Shown: piece by piece, positions 53,183 to 62,421 of the stretch
Numbering within the stretch: the first letter of the stretch is position 1
How the letters are laid out: each line of letters begins with the position of its first letter
Assembly (NCBI RefSeq): GCF_004352915.1
Contig: NZ_SJSY01000076.1
Coordinates: forward strand, 248,001-312,000
From: Flavobacterium zhairuonense
Lineage (GTDB): Bacteria > Bacteroidota > Bacteroidia > Flavobacteriales > Flavobacteriaceae
Length of the DNA: 64,000 nucleotides
Direction: 5' to 3'
Made by a program: the position numbers and the translations under genes
Notes under the pieces: model-generated
The model's input: the letters and a program-made list of their open reading frames with translations, nothing else
Databases searched by the model: none
Told to the model about the DNA's origin: nothing

Positions 53183-54877
53183 ATGAAAAACTTTTATATT
53201 TTATCTTTTTTAACTATTTTCTTCATAGGATGCAAATCTGTTGGCCAATCAAAGACTGAGGTTTCAAAATCAGATCCTAAAACAGACTTTACTGATGCTT
53301 GGTATCAAAAAGATTTTCAAAAAGATAACATTCCCGGAATATCTCTGGATAAGTGGTATCTTCAAAACAAAATGAAGCCAAAAAACAAAAATATAATTGT
53401 TGCAGTTGTAGACACTCAAATTGACCTAAAACACGAAGACTTACAAGGAATTATATGGACAAATTTGAAAGAAATTCCAAATAATGGAATTGATGACGAT
53501 CATAATGGCTACATTGATGACTATAACGGTTGGAGTTTTACTGGAACTAAAAGTGGCGCTTATGTGGTTTGGAATAGATACGAATATGTACGAATTGTTC
53601 AGGAATGGGGAAAGTTATTTAAAGGCAAAACAGAATCTCAAGTAGAACCTGATAATCTATACAAATTCTCTGAGTATCAAAGAGCATTAAAAATGTTCGA
53701 ACAAAAAAATAAATACTACAACAATTGGCTTAAATCTTTAAAACATTGCGTTTCGATTTATCCACTTGTAAAGGATACCTTAAAGCATTTTTTTCCGAAA
53801 GAGGATTATACATACAAACAATTAGACAGTTTGTATAAAAAATATAAAATAAATGACAAGAAATATCGTCAGATGCGTGATGACAATGATAAAGATCTTG
53901 GCGCACTAATTTTTTATATGATGATCTGCCTTGAGGTGGATCAAAATAATTTTGACGACGTAAAAGATAAAGAAACACAGTTAGATTCTATTGTTAATAA
54001 AAATTTGAATTTAGAATATGATGAGCGACTTTCTATTGGAGATACCCCTTCTATTCTGGAAAAAGGATATGGTAATAATAATGTGAGCAATACAAGAACG
54101 GGAATAAGAACAATACAAGATCACAATACTATGGTATCAGGCGTTATTGGCGCAAACAGAAACAATAATAAAGGAATTAAAGGGATTGCAGAAAATGTAA
54201 GAATAATGCCTTTAAATATCTCTCCTTCTGGCGACGAACATGATAAAGATATTGCAATGGCGATACGATACGCTGTAGACAACGGGGCCAGAATAATCAA
54301 TATGTCTTTTGGAAAAGAGTTTTCAATGCATAAAGACTGGGTTATGGATGCATTCAAATATGCTGAAGATCATGATGTTCTATTGGTGCATAGCGCTGGT
54401 AATGGCAGTCAAAATATCGATGAAAACAAAATTTTCCCCAATGACCTTAACGAAAATGATTCAAAAGAAATATTTAGTAATTTCATAAATGTAGGATCTA
54501 CAACTAGGCAGGTTGGAGATAAATTTGTGTCGAATTTTTCTAATTATGGCAAAATTAATGTCGATTTATTTGCTCCAGGAGATGAAATCTACACTACTGG
54601 TGCTGGTAATATTTACAAAACTGAATCTGGAACTTCTTTTTCAGCTCCCATGGTTTCAGGAACTGCTGCTTTGATTTGGACTTTTTATCCTAAACTTACC
54701 GTTAAACAGGTTAAACAAATCATTCTTGATTCAGGCACCTCATATGATATAGAGGTCAATATTCCAGGAACCACTGACAAGAAGAAAAAATTCTCCGAAT
54801 TATCACAATCTGGAAAGGTCTTAAATGTATATAATGCTATGCAACTGGCAGAAAAAATAAGTAAACTTAAAAGCTAA
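53183..54877 (+). CDS. Subtilisin-like (S8) lipoprotein peptidase of the LanB locus
   Basis: 564 residues. Lipoprotein signal (YILSFLTIFFIGC, Cys 17). Triad: Asp in VAVVDTQIDLKHEDLQG, His in DHNTMVSGVIGANRNN, Ser in SGTSFSAPMVSGTAALIW, with a ~200-residue insertion between Asp and His. LanP-like proteases trim leader peptides outside the cytoplasm, which would fit. Its TAA overlaps the ATG of the LanB gene (TAATG). Confidence 0.9.
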   Translation: MKNFYILSFLTIFFIGCKSVGQSKTEVSKSDPKTDFTDAWYQKDFQKDNIPGISLDKWYLQNKMKPKNKNIIVAVVDTQIDLKHEDLQGIIWTNLKEIPNNGIDDDHNGYIDDYNGWSFTGTKSGAYVVWNRYEYVRIVQEWGKLFKGKTESQVEPDNLYKFSEYQRALKMFEQKNKYYNNWLKSLKHCVSIYPLVKDTLKHFFPKEDYTYKQLDSLYKKYKINDKKYRQMRDDNDKDLGALIFYMMICLEVDQNNFDDVKDKETQLDSIVNKNLNLEYDERLSIGDTPSILEKGYGNNNVSNTRTGIRTIQDHNTMVSGVIGANRNNNKGIKGIAENVRIMPLNISPSGDEHDKDIAMAIRYAVDNGARIINMSFGKEFSMHKDWVMDAFKYAEDHDVLLVHSAGNGSQNIDENKIFPNDLNENDSKEIFSNFINVGSTTRQVGDKFVSNFSNYGKINVDLFAPGDEIYTTGAGNIYKTESGTSFSAPMVSGTAALIWTFYPKLTVKQVKQIILDSGTSYDIEVNIPGTTDKKKKFSELSQSGKVLNVYNAMQLAEKISKLKS

Positions 54878-57072
54878 TGCAAACTTATAAAATAGAAGCT
54901 TTTTCTCAATATATACTAAGAACACCTTTATTTCCAATAAATTTCTATAGTGACCTTACCGAAAATTATAGTAAAGAAAAAATTCTGGGAAAATTTGAAG
55001 ATAAATATGTCCGTGAAGCCATTAGTCTGGCGTCTCCTGAACTATTAAAAGCCATCGATAAATGGAAATTAAATCCTTCAAAAATACTTGAGAAAAAGAA
55101 GGAAAATTTAGAAATTAGCCTTCTTAAGTATATAGCCCGAATGTCTGCACGTTGCACACCGTTTGGGTTATTTAGTAGCTGTTGCGTAGGTAAAATATCT
55201 GATGACAGCAATATTATACTTGCCAATCCTAAAATGTATTATCGACATACCCAATTCGATATGCAGTTTTGGGTAGCATTACTACAAGATTTTTCAAACA
55301 GAGAAGAAATTATTCCTTACCTTAAATTTTATCCAAATAACTCCATTTATTCTCTTGGCGATTTTTACAGATATGTCGAGTATAAATATGTAAACACAAA
55401 GAGAGAGCATCATTTGTCTGCATTAAGAAAATCAGACTTGTTGCATTTGATCTTAAGAAAAAGTAAATCTGGATTAACTATTTCTGAAATAGCCAAATTA
55501 TTGATTGACGATGATTCTGAACTAGATGAAGCACTAGAATACATAAAACGGCTTATTGATTATCAATTTTTGGTTAGCGAACTTGATGCTGCTGTAACAG
55601 AAAAAAATGAATGGGAAAGAGTGCTTACAATTCTAAATAAAATTCCAATTGTGAGCGAAACCTCTGCAATTTTGCAAACCATCAAATCTCAACTCTCAGC
55701 ATTAGATTTCAATCTCACTCCATCACCAAAACAGCACCAATTAATTCGAGCTGAAATCAATAAATTAGAAGTTGAGTACGATGAAAAATACCTTTTCCAG
55801 ACTGATTTATATACATATACAAATAGCAACAAACTAAATAATGCTATTTCTAAGAATGTCCTTAAGGCTATCCATTTTCTAAATGGAATTCAAAAGCAAA
55901 ATTCATCCTTTAATCAATCTCATTTTATTACTGCTTATATTAAAAGATATGAATTTGCAGAAATGCCTTTAACAACTGTCCTCGATACAGAGACAGGAAT
56001 TGGTTATCTGCAAAATCAGGAAATGAATGATACACATGAACTTTTGAATAAATTTTCGTTTTCTGAAAAAAAAATAAACGAAAATTTATCCAAAACTGAA
56101 TATGATATCATATTAGAACGAAAACTAAAAGAAGCTTTTTCTAAAGGAAATGCCATTTTATCACTTTATGAGGAAGATTTTCCAGATTTTAACGCGAGCT
56201 GGAATGATGCCCCTTCTACTTTTTCTGTAATGATAGAATGCCTAAAAATAAATGATAATGAAGTTATTTCAATCGAATCATCTGGTAATTTTAGCGCCGC
56301 AAAATTATTAGGTCGCTTTTGCAATGGGAGTCCGTCTATTCATAATTTAACAAATGAAATCATTGAAAAAGAAAATGCTCAATATCCGGATAAAATTCTT
56401 AGTGAGATCGTTCATATTCCAGAATCTAGAACTGGAAATATTTTAAAAAGACCTCTCTTAAGAAATTATGAAATTCCTTATTTATCAAATTCTGTGTTAG
56501 CTTATGACAATCAAATTCGCATGGAAGATTTGATGATTTCCATTAAAAACAATAGAATTGTTTTGCGATCAAAAAAACTCAAAAAAGAGATTATACCATG
56601 TCTTTCAAATGCTCATGATTATTCTTTTAAATCTCTGCCCATATATCACTTCCTAGCTGATTTACAATCGCAAAATTATAAACCAATCCATAATTTTTCA
56701 TGGGGCTCTTTAGAAGATCATTATGAATATTTCCCAAGAGTTATTTATAAGGATATAATTATATCAAAAGCAAAATGGAAAATAACAAAGACTGAACTAG
56801 AACCTTTTTATTCATCTAGTTTTACATTATTTACGGCTTGGAGAGTACAAAAAAAAATTCCAAGGTTTGTAAATTTAATTCATTTTGACAATACTCTTCT
56901 AATTGATTTTGAGAACGAAATCGGATTGAGATTATTTTTAAAATCTGTACAAAATCAAAACACTTTCACATTGCAAGAATTTTTATTTACTGAGGAATCC
57001 ATGACTAAAAATGAAAATGGTGAAAACTTTGCAAACCAAATAATTTTATCATTTTATAAAAAGCAAATTTAA
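54877..57072 (+). CDS. Lantibiotic dehydratase, N-terminal (LanB glutamylation) part
   Basis: 731 residues. FSQYILRTPLFPINFYSDLT, LLKYIARMSARCTPFGLFSS (the PFGLF motif) and a long middle are typical of Lant_dehydr_N, which adds Glu from Glu-tRNA to Ser/Thr. The elimination domain is missing here and is encoded by the next gene, as in split LanB systems such as that of pinensin. An alternative is a peptide-aminoacyl-tRNA ligase activity, known from related small LanB proteins. Stop and next start are 3 nt apart. Confidence 0.88.
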   Translation: MQTYKIEAFSQYILRTPLFPINFYSDLTENYSKEKILGKFEDKYVREAISLASPELLKAIDKWKLNPSKILEKKKENLEISLLKYIARMSARCTPFGLFSSCCVGKISDDSNIILANPKMYYRHTQFDMQFWVALLQDFSNREEIIPYLKFYPNNSIYSLGDFYRYVEYKYVNTKREHHLSALRKSDLLHLILRKSKSGLTISEIAKLLIDDDSELDEALEYIKRLIDYQFLVSELDAAVTEKNEWERVLTILNKIPIVSETSAILQTIKSQLSALDFNLTPSPKQHQLIRAEINKLEVEYDEKYLFQTDLYTYTNSNKLNNAISKNVLKAIHFLNGIQKQNSSFNQSHFITAYIKRYEFAEMPLTTVLDTETGIGYLQNQEMNDTHELLNKFSFSEKKINENLSKTEYDIILERKLKEAFSKGNAILSLYEEDFPDFNASWNDAPSTFSVMIECLKINDNEVISIESSGNFSAAKLLGRFCNGSPSIHNLTNEIIEKENAQYPDKILSEIVHIPESRTGNILKRPLLRNYEIPYLSNSVLAYDNQIRMEDLMISIKNNRIVLRSKKLKKEIIPCLSNAHDYSFKSLPIYHFLADLQSQNYKPIHNFSWGSLEDHYEYFPRVIYKDIIISKAKWKITKTELEPFYSSSFTLFTAWRVQKKIPRFVNLIHFDNTLLIDFENEIGLRLFLKSVQNQNTFTLQEFLFTEESMTKNENGENFANQIILSFYKKQI

Positions 57073-57075
57073 AGT

Positions 57076-57936
57076 ATGGAAAGATTTTTTTTCATAGGAA
57101 GTCAGTGGCTTTATTATAAAATATACTGTGGAGCTAGAACCGCAGATTTTATTTTAAAAGAAAAATTGCATCCAATCATTCAAGAATTAAAGAATAACAA
57201 TATTATTCAAAAATGGTTTTTCATTCGATATAACGATCCTGAACAGCACATCAGAATTCGCTTTTACAGCGAAAATCCAGAAAACGCATTTATCATTATT
57301 TCAAAATTATTTCCACTATTAAATACGCTACTTGATGAAAATAGTATTTGGAAAATACAAACAGATACCTATCAAAGAGAATTAGAACGATATGGAAAAG
57401 AAACCATCGAAGAGTCTGAAACTTTATTTTGCATCAATAGCGAAATAATCCTAAATTATTTATTTCTAAAACAAAATTTTATAGAAAATGAAATGGAGTT
57501 TTTTTTTAGCTTTATTTTAATTGATAACTTTTTAAATGCTTTTTCTTTAAATAATACACAAAAATTACAGCTAATGGAGGGACTGCAAAATTCATTTAAA
57601 AAAGAGTTTAATGTCGACAAGACTTTGAGAAGGGAAATGGATAATCAATTTAGACAATTGTATAAAGAAATGCATCATTTTATATCACAAAATGCCTTTA
57701 AAGATCTTCCTGAATTATATAAAACAATAAACATAAATAGTACTCAAAGTAGAGAGACTATCACAACAATAAAAAACAGATTAAAAATTAACTTATATGA
57801 TTTTTTAGGTAGTCACATTCACATGATGATTAATCGGCAATATACATCTAAACAACGAATGTATGAGCTTATCATTTATAATCATTTATATAAATATTAT
57901 AAAAGTTTAAATTACAATCTTCAAAAAACTGTTTAG
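57076..57936 (+). CDS. Thiopeptide-type/SpaB_C elimination-domain protein (LanB C-terminal part)
   Basis: 286 residues. WLYYKIYCGARTADFILKEK, KWFFIRYNDPEQHIRIRFYS (the FIRYxDPxxHIRIR signature) and DTYQRELERYG are typical of the SpaB_C domain, which removes glutamate to leave dehydroamino acids. It completes the split LanB. No LanC or transporter follows before the end of the block. Confidence 0.9.
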   Translation: MERFFFIGSQWLYYKIYCGARTADFILKEKLHPIIQELKNNNIIQKWFFIRYNDPEQHIRIRFYSENPENAFIIISKLFPLLNTLLDENSIWKIQTDTYQRELERYGKETIEESETLFCINSEIILNYLFLKQNFIENEMEFFFSFILIDNFLNAFSLNNTQKLQLMEGLQNSFKKEFNVDKTLRREMDNQFRQLYKEMHHFISQNAFKDLPELYKTININSTQSRETITTIKNRLKINLYDFLGSHIHMMINRQYTSKQRMYELIIYNHLYKYYKSLNYNLQKTV

Positions 57937-58227
57937 ATATTTCAATGACCTTCTTCTATATCAAGACTGATAATTAGGATTATCCACGAAACTTTTATTT
58001 CATGGAGTTGACCTATTTTTGTGTGAGTTTATATAAGAGTATTTAATTTCATAAATAGAAATATTTCAATGTTTTATTGAAGTAGTAAAAATTGAATTTA
58101 GTGCAGAATCGGTGAACAGATGTTCAAAGACATAAATAAAACCAGCATATACAGTGGGTTTTAAGCTTAAAGTTTGCATCCTACTCTCCTCTTCCCTAGT
58201 AAAATACATAGTTAATTACCTAATAAT

Positions 58228-58530
58228 TAGATTAAGGAGATTTAAAAACTCTAATATCCTTGTCAAATTTTGATTTCAATAATTTCCAAATTACTATAAA
58301 ATTTTGGTAAAAACTAACCTGTTCTCTTTAGACAGTACCAAATTTTATTTTCAAGAATTTTATAAAAAGCTACTACATCATAATAAATTTAGATATAAAT
58401 ATGTTTTAATATTTTTAAACATTTAGCCCTTACGATACATACAAACCGTTTAAAAATGAAAATGCAAAATAATTATCTTAATAAATTAACCTGAAAGTAA
58501 GCCAATTTCTTTAAATCATTCATAAAATAA
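58228..58530 (+). repeat. Intergenic repeat, type B, copy 3
   Basis: Matches 32981-33282 along its length (AAACTCTAATATC, AAATTTTATTTTCAAGAATT, AGCCCTTACGATACATACAA, AAGCCAATTTCTTTAAATCA). It ends at CATAAAAT, where it is joined to remnant C3, so the core TGTCC..GTCACT and terminator are missing. Confidence 0.8.
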
Positions 58531-58546
58531 ATGGTTCGAAATCTAG

Positions 58547-58655
58547 TTAAGGATATAGGATTTTTTTCTCTTTTGGTTTATCGTAATTTTTTGATACTAA
58601 ATACAGTAATTCCAAAATAATTTTAGCCTCTGTCTCATCTATCTGGGTGTCGTTC
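58547..58655 (-). pseudogene. Remnant C3 of the small repeated ORF family
   Basis: Minus strand: FKKNDTQIDETEAKIILELL, YLVSKNYDKPKEKKILYP-stop, 36 residues, open but without a start. It matches C2 and C1. It lies directly downstream of the HxlR gene (4 nt). Confidence 0.6.
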
Positions 58656-58658
58656 TTT

Positions 58659-59075
58659 TTAAACAATCATCTTTTTCATTTTATCGGTCAGCTTATCTAT
58701 AAAAGCCTGTTTATCTTTCTTGATCTCTCTCAAAAATTCAATATGACGCTCAGAAAGTATAAAATACTTTTCGCCCCAAATATACATCTCAATTAATACA
58801 GGGAGTAAATCAATGCCCTTCTCAGAGAGTTGATATAAAAATTTCACTTTGCTTTCAGGATGATCCAGCTTTACAATGATACCTCCGTCTTCAAGAGATG
58901 ACAATCTAGATGCAAGGATGTTAGTAGCAATTTTTTCTTCCGATTTCAAAAAATCACCATAAGTACACTTCTTATAATACATCAGGTCACGTACAATTAA
59001 AAGTGACCATTTATCTCCTAACAAATCAAGTGAACTGCTCACCGGACAGCCCGACCTTTTTTTTATTTCTTTCAT
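58659..59075 (-). CDS. HxlR-family transcriptional regulator
   Basis: 138 residues. RSGCPVSSSLDLLGDKWSLL with the conserved N-terminal Cys, then the winged helix (TYGDFLKSEEKIATNILASR, LSSLEDGGIIVKLD). Such regulators sense electrophiles or quinones through Cys and repress a divergent gene. The 59086-59139 operators lie in the 97-nt gap before the crotonase gene. Confidence 0.93.
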   Translation of the reverse strand: MKEIKKRSGCPVSSSLDLLGDKWSLLIVRDLMYYKKCTYGDFLKSEEKIATNILASRLSSLEDGGIIVKLDHPESKVKFLYQLSEKGIDLLPVLIEMYIWGEKYFILSERHIEFLREIKKDKQAFIDKLTDKMKKMIV

Positions 59076-59085
59076 TTTTTTTATC

Positions 59086-59139
59086 TACTTGCATTTTGCA
59101 AGTATATTTATTTATATTTGTACTTTCAATTTGCAAGTA
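59086..59139. promoter_or_regulatory. Two HxlR operators and promoter
   Basis: TACTTGCA-TTT-TGCAAGTA (59086-59104, perfect) and TACTTTCA-ATT-TGCAAGTA (59121-59139, one mismatch), 35 bp apart. Between them TTG (59089) with 21-nt spacer and TATATTTG (59113-59120) form a promoter for the crotonase operon. Binding at either site would cover it and the HxlR promoter. Confidence 0.8.
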
Positions 59140-59172
59140 AAATTACAAAAAATTAACCAAAACTACTCAATT

Positions 59173-59976
59173 ATGATTTTTACGACACACAAAATTACAA
59201 ATGGATACTGGAAAATCAGTTTCAACAATCCACCTATTAACATGTTTGATACCGAATTTTCTAAACAGCTGATGACTGTGATGGACGAATTGGAGTCAAA
59301 TGAAAACCTGAAAGTTGTAGTCTTTGAGAGCGAAAATCCAGACTTTTTTGTTGCTCATGTCGAACTGTTAAATGTTGGAAACTTTCCAAAAGGAACCGGA
59401 AAAACAGGTCTTTCGGTAGCCTGGCCGGATATTGCACGCAGGCTGGAAGTTGCCCCTTTTGTGACCATAGCTTCGATCCGAGGCCGTGCCAGAGGACTTG
59501 GAAGTGAATTTGCACAAGCATTTGATTTACGCTTCGCCAGCAGGGAGAAGGCATTCTTGGCTCAGGTAGAAATAGGAATCGGTTCATTTCCTGGTGGCGG
59601 AGGACTTGAACGACTGCATCTGCTTACAGGACGCAGTCGAGCCCTTGAAATTATTTTAAGCGGTAAAGATTATGATGCAGATACAGCCGCTTTATATGGC
59701 TGGGTAAACCGGTCAATTCCTGACCCTGAACTAGATGAATATGTTGAAAAATTTGCAAAGCGCATAGATTCATTTGACAAAAAACCAATTGCTGCCATAA
59801 AACAAATTATGAACCAAAGAGCCAAACTTCCTTCAAACGAAGAAATTTTAGACACACAAATTAAATTCTTTGCTTCACTCGAGGAGCCGGAAGCACGCGG
59901 CCGTATTAAAAATCTATTTGAAAGAGGACTCCAGCAGAATGGCGATCTAGAACTAAATCTTGCTGATAACATCTAA
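59173..59976 (+). CDS. Enoyl-CoA hydratase/isomerase-family protein
   Basis: 267 residues from ATG 59173 (MIFTTHKITNGYWKISFNNP); the in-frame extension to 59089 would run through the operators. Crotonase motifs: VTIASIRGRARGLGSEFAQA (oxyanion hole) and IGIGSFPGGGGLERL. The usual catalytic Glu positions are not clearly seen, so it may act on something other than enoyl-CoA. First in an operon with the MDR gene (5 nt gap). Confidence 0.88.
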   Translation: MIFTTHKITNGYWKISFNNPPINMFDTEFSKQLMTVMDELESNENLKVVVFESENPDFFVAHVELLNVGNFPKGTGKTGLSVAWPDIARRLEVAPFVTIASIRGRARGLGSEFAQAFDLRFASREKAFLAQVEIGIGSFPGGGGLERLHLLTGRSRALEIILSGKDYDADTAALYGWVNRSIPDPELDEYVEKFAKRIDSFDKKPIAAIKQIMNQRAKLPSNEEILDTQIKFFASLEEPEARGRIKNLFERGLQQNGDLELNLADNI

Positions 59977-59981
59977 AAAAT

Positions 59982-60983
59982 ATGAAAGCATACATCTTAC
60001 CTAAATACGGCAAAACAGAAAAATTATTTCTCAGCGATGTAAAAATACCTGAAATTGGAGATTATGAGGTATTGGTGGAAATTCATGCTGCAAGTATCAA
60101 CCAGTTGGATTTAAAAATAAAAAATGGAGATTTCAAGTTAATCCTTCCATACCAATTACCTTTAATATTAGGTCACGATATTGCAGGAATAATAGTCGAA
60201 ACCGGTTCTAAAGTAACTCGCTTTAAAATTGGAGACCAGATTTATGGACGAGCAGCCGATTTTCATATCGGTTCCTTTGCAGAATTTATAGCTGTGAATG
60301 AAAATGATCTGGCACTAAAACCTAAAAATATATCGATGGAGCAGGCAGCATCAATTCCGTTAGTTGGGCTAACCGTATGGCAGACATTCGTCGAAAATAC
60401 GAAACTTCGTAAAGGCCAGAAAGTTTTTATTCAGGCCGGTTCTGGCGGAGTTGGTACAATAGCAATTCAGTTTGCCAAACATCTTGAGGCATTTGTCGCC
60501 ACGACAGCCAGCGAAAAGAATTTTGACATGCTGAAAGCCCTTGGAGCTGATATTATAATAGATTATAAAAAGGATAATTTTGAAAATATTCTTAAAGATT
60601 ATGATGTAGTGCTTAACAGCCAGGATGCTAAAACACTTGAAAAATCATTGACAATTTTAAAACCGGGAGGTAGTATTATTTCAATTTCAGGACCTCCAAC
60701 TCCAGAGTTTGCAAAATCAATTGGCGCATCAGCAATAATACGTTTTATCCTTTGGTTAACCAGCCTGAAAATTCGCAATAAGGCTAAAAAATTAAATATC
60801 AATTATTCCTTTTTATTCATGAAGGCCAACGGAAGACAACTGGAACAAATAGGTAATTTAATCGATTCTAACGAAATTAAACCGGTTGTGGATAAAGTGT
60901 TCCCTTTTGAACAAATCAACGATGCTTTTGACTATATGCAAAATGGACATGCAAAAGGAAAAGTGGTTGTGAAAATAAAATGA
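59982..60983 (+). CDS. NADP-dependent MDR oxidoreductase (quinone-reductase-like)
   Basis: 333 residues. Zinc-independent medium-chain fold: LPLILGHDIAGIIVETGSKV, GDQIYGRAADFHIGSFAEFI, nucleotide-binding VFIQAGSGGVGTIAIQFAKH and a C-terminal FDYMQNGHAKGKVVVKI. It lacks the structural zinc Cys cluster. Typical of enone or quinone reductases controlled by HxlR proteins. Confidence 0.92.
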   Translation: MKAYILPKYGKTEKLFLSDVKIPEIGDYEVLVEIHAASINQLDLKIKNGDFKLILPYQLPLILGHDIAGIIVETGSKVTRFKIGDQIYGRAADFHIGSFAEFIAVNENDLALKPKNISMEQAASIPLVGLTVWQTFVENTKLRKGQKVFIQAGSGGVGTIAIQFAKHLEAFVATTASEKNFDMLKALGADIIIDYKKDNFENILKDYDVVLNSQDAKTLEKSLTILKPGGSIISISGPPTPEFAKSIGASAIIRFILWLTSLKIRNKAKKLNINYSFLFMKANGRQLEQIGNLIDSNEIKPVVDKVFPFEQINDAFDYMQNGHAKGKVVVKIK

Positions 60984-61102
60984 TCATGTCTTTCATTTTA
61001 ATTATCATCCATAAATTTAATACGAATATTTTCCCAATTAATATTTAAATTTACTTCTAATGCTTTGAATTTTTATACTCACAAATTTATGCTGAAATTT
61101 GT

Positions 61103-61138
61103 AAAAAACGTTAAAACATTAGTTTTAGCGTTTTTTTT
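61103..61138 (+). terminator. Terminator after the MDR gene
   Basis: AACGTTAAAAC and GTTTTAGCGTT pair (one wobble) around ATTA, followed by a run of T. Confidence 0.85.
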
Positions 61139-61183
61139 ATGCCTTTTTCACATAATTTAACCCACTTTAACTTATAAAAAAAG

Positions 61184-61227
61184 CGGTTTGTAAATCCAGT
61201 AAGGTTGACTTTACTGGATTCAAACCG
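61184..61227. repeat. Long imperfect hairpin between MDR and aldo/keto reductase genes
   Basis: CGGTTTG/CAAACCG and AATCCAGTAA/TTACTGGATT form 17 bp with a TA bulge and an 8-nt loop. No T-run. The left arm GGTTTGTAAATCCAGTAAGG resembles the right part of repeat B copies (TTTGTAAATTGTTCAGTAAGG at 33281). Confidence 0.7.
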
Positions 61228-61376
61228 TATAAATCACTAATAAACAACATATTAACACAATTCATTACCTTTATATTTACTCACATTTAATAGAGGATTT
61301 GGATACAATAATCCGTAATCTAAACACTTTTACTCACAACAAAATTGAGAAATTTGCTTAACTAAAAAATATTCAT

Positions 61377-62381
61377 ATGAGCAATTTGAAAAAAATAAAC
61401 TTAGGAAATCAAGGACTTGTTGTTCCTACTATAGGTTTGGGGTGTATGGGCATGACAGAAATGATGGGTAAAAATACATACGGCCAGGCAAATGAAAAGG
61501 AATCTATTTCGACTATACATAGATCCTTTGAATTAGGAGGCAATTTTTTGGATACAGCAGATCTATATGGCCCCCAAAAGAATGAACAACTGATTGCAAA
61601 AGCTATAGCAGGAAATAGAGAGCAATATATAATTGCTTCAAAATTTGGTTATGAAATAGATGATAATGGAAAATTGACAGGTGCAATAAAAGCCAGTAAG
61701 GATTATGTGAAGAAAGCATTAGAAAGATCATTAAAAAACCTCAAGACCGATTACATAGACCTTTATTATCTTCATCGATTAGATAAAAGTACACCAATTG
61801 AAGAAACAGTTGAAGCAATGGCTGAATTGGTAAAAGAAGGTAAAGTTCGCTATATTGGACTATCTGAAGTCGGTTCTGAAACTATAAGAAAAGCGCATAA
61901 AATTCACCCTTTAACTGCAGTTCAAACAGAATACTCATTGTTTGAGAGACAAGTTGAGGAATTAAAAATCACCGATACCTTAAAGGAGCTTGAAATTGGA
62001 TTTGTAGCTTATTCTCCACTAGGGAGAGGATTTATTTCTGGAGCATTTCAGCATCCTAATGATATTCCTGCGGATGATTTTAGAAGATATCTGCCCCGAT
62101 TTCAAGGTGAACAATTTTATAAAAACATAGAATTGCTTAATGAAATTAATCGAATTGCAGAACAAAAGAACATTACTGCCTCTCAACTTGCGATTGCATG
62201 GATAATAGCCAAAGGACACTTACCTATTCCGGGAACCAAAAAAGTGAAGTACGTAGAGCAGAATATTGCAGCCGCAAACATTGATTTAAGTCCAGAAGAC
62301 TTAATTAGATTGGAATCAATTATACCACTAGGTACAGAAACTGGTAATAGATATCACGATATGAACGATGTAAATTTATAA
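61377..62381 (+). CDS. Aldo/keto reductase
   Basis: 334 residues. Catalytic Asp and Tyr in FLDTADLYGPQKNEQL, Lys in IASKFGYE, His in LYYLHRLDKS; NADPH contacts IPGTKKVKYVEQN near the end. It reduces aldehydes or ketones with NADPH. It stands between an MDR operon and an AraC regulator, which probably controls it. Confidence 0.95.
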   Translation: MSNLKKINLGNQGLVVPTIGLGCMGMTEMMGKNTYGQANEKESISTIHRSFELGGNFLDTADLYGPQKNEQLIAKAIAGNREQYIIASKFGYEIDDNGKLTGAIKASKDYVKKALERSLKNLKTDYIDLYYLHRLDKSTPIEETVEAMAELVKEGKVRYIGLSEVGSETIRKAHKIHPLTAVQTEYSLFERQVEELKITDTLKELEIGFVAYSPLGRGFISGAFQHPNDIPADDFRRYLPRFQGEQFYKNIELLNEINRIAEQKNITASQLAIAWIIAKGHLPIPGTKKVKYVEQNIAAANIDLSPEDLIRLESIIPLGTETGNRYHDMNDVNL

Positions 62382-62384
62382 CTT

Positions 62385-62416
62385 TGGGTGAGCAATGACT
62401 CACCCATTTTATTTTT
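62385..62416 (+). terminator. Terminator after the aldo/keto reductase
   Basis: TGGGTGAG and CTCACCCA pair around CAATGA, then TTTTATTTTT. An ATG at 62395 lies in its loop and is therefore rejected as the start of the next gene. Confidence 0.8.
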
Positions 62417-62421
62417 CACTA

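Noticed and set aside
14850..57072. hemA as a Glu-tRNA partner of the LanB enzyme
   Set aside because: They only share Glu-tRNA as substrate; the genes are 40 kb apart in different blocks.
62395..62421. Earlier ATG for the AraC gene
   Set aside because: It lies in the loop of the aldo/keto reductase terminator.
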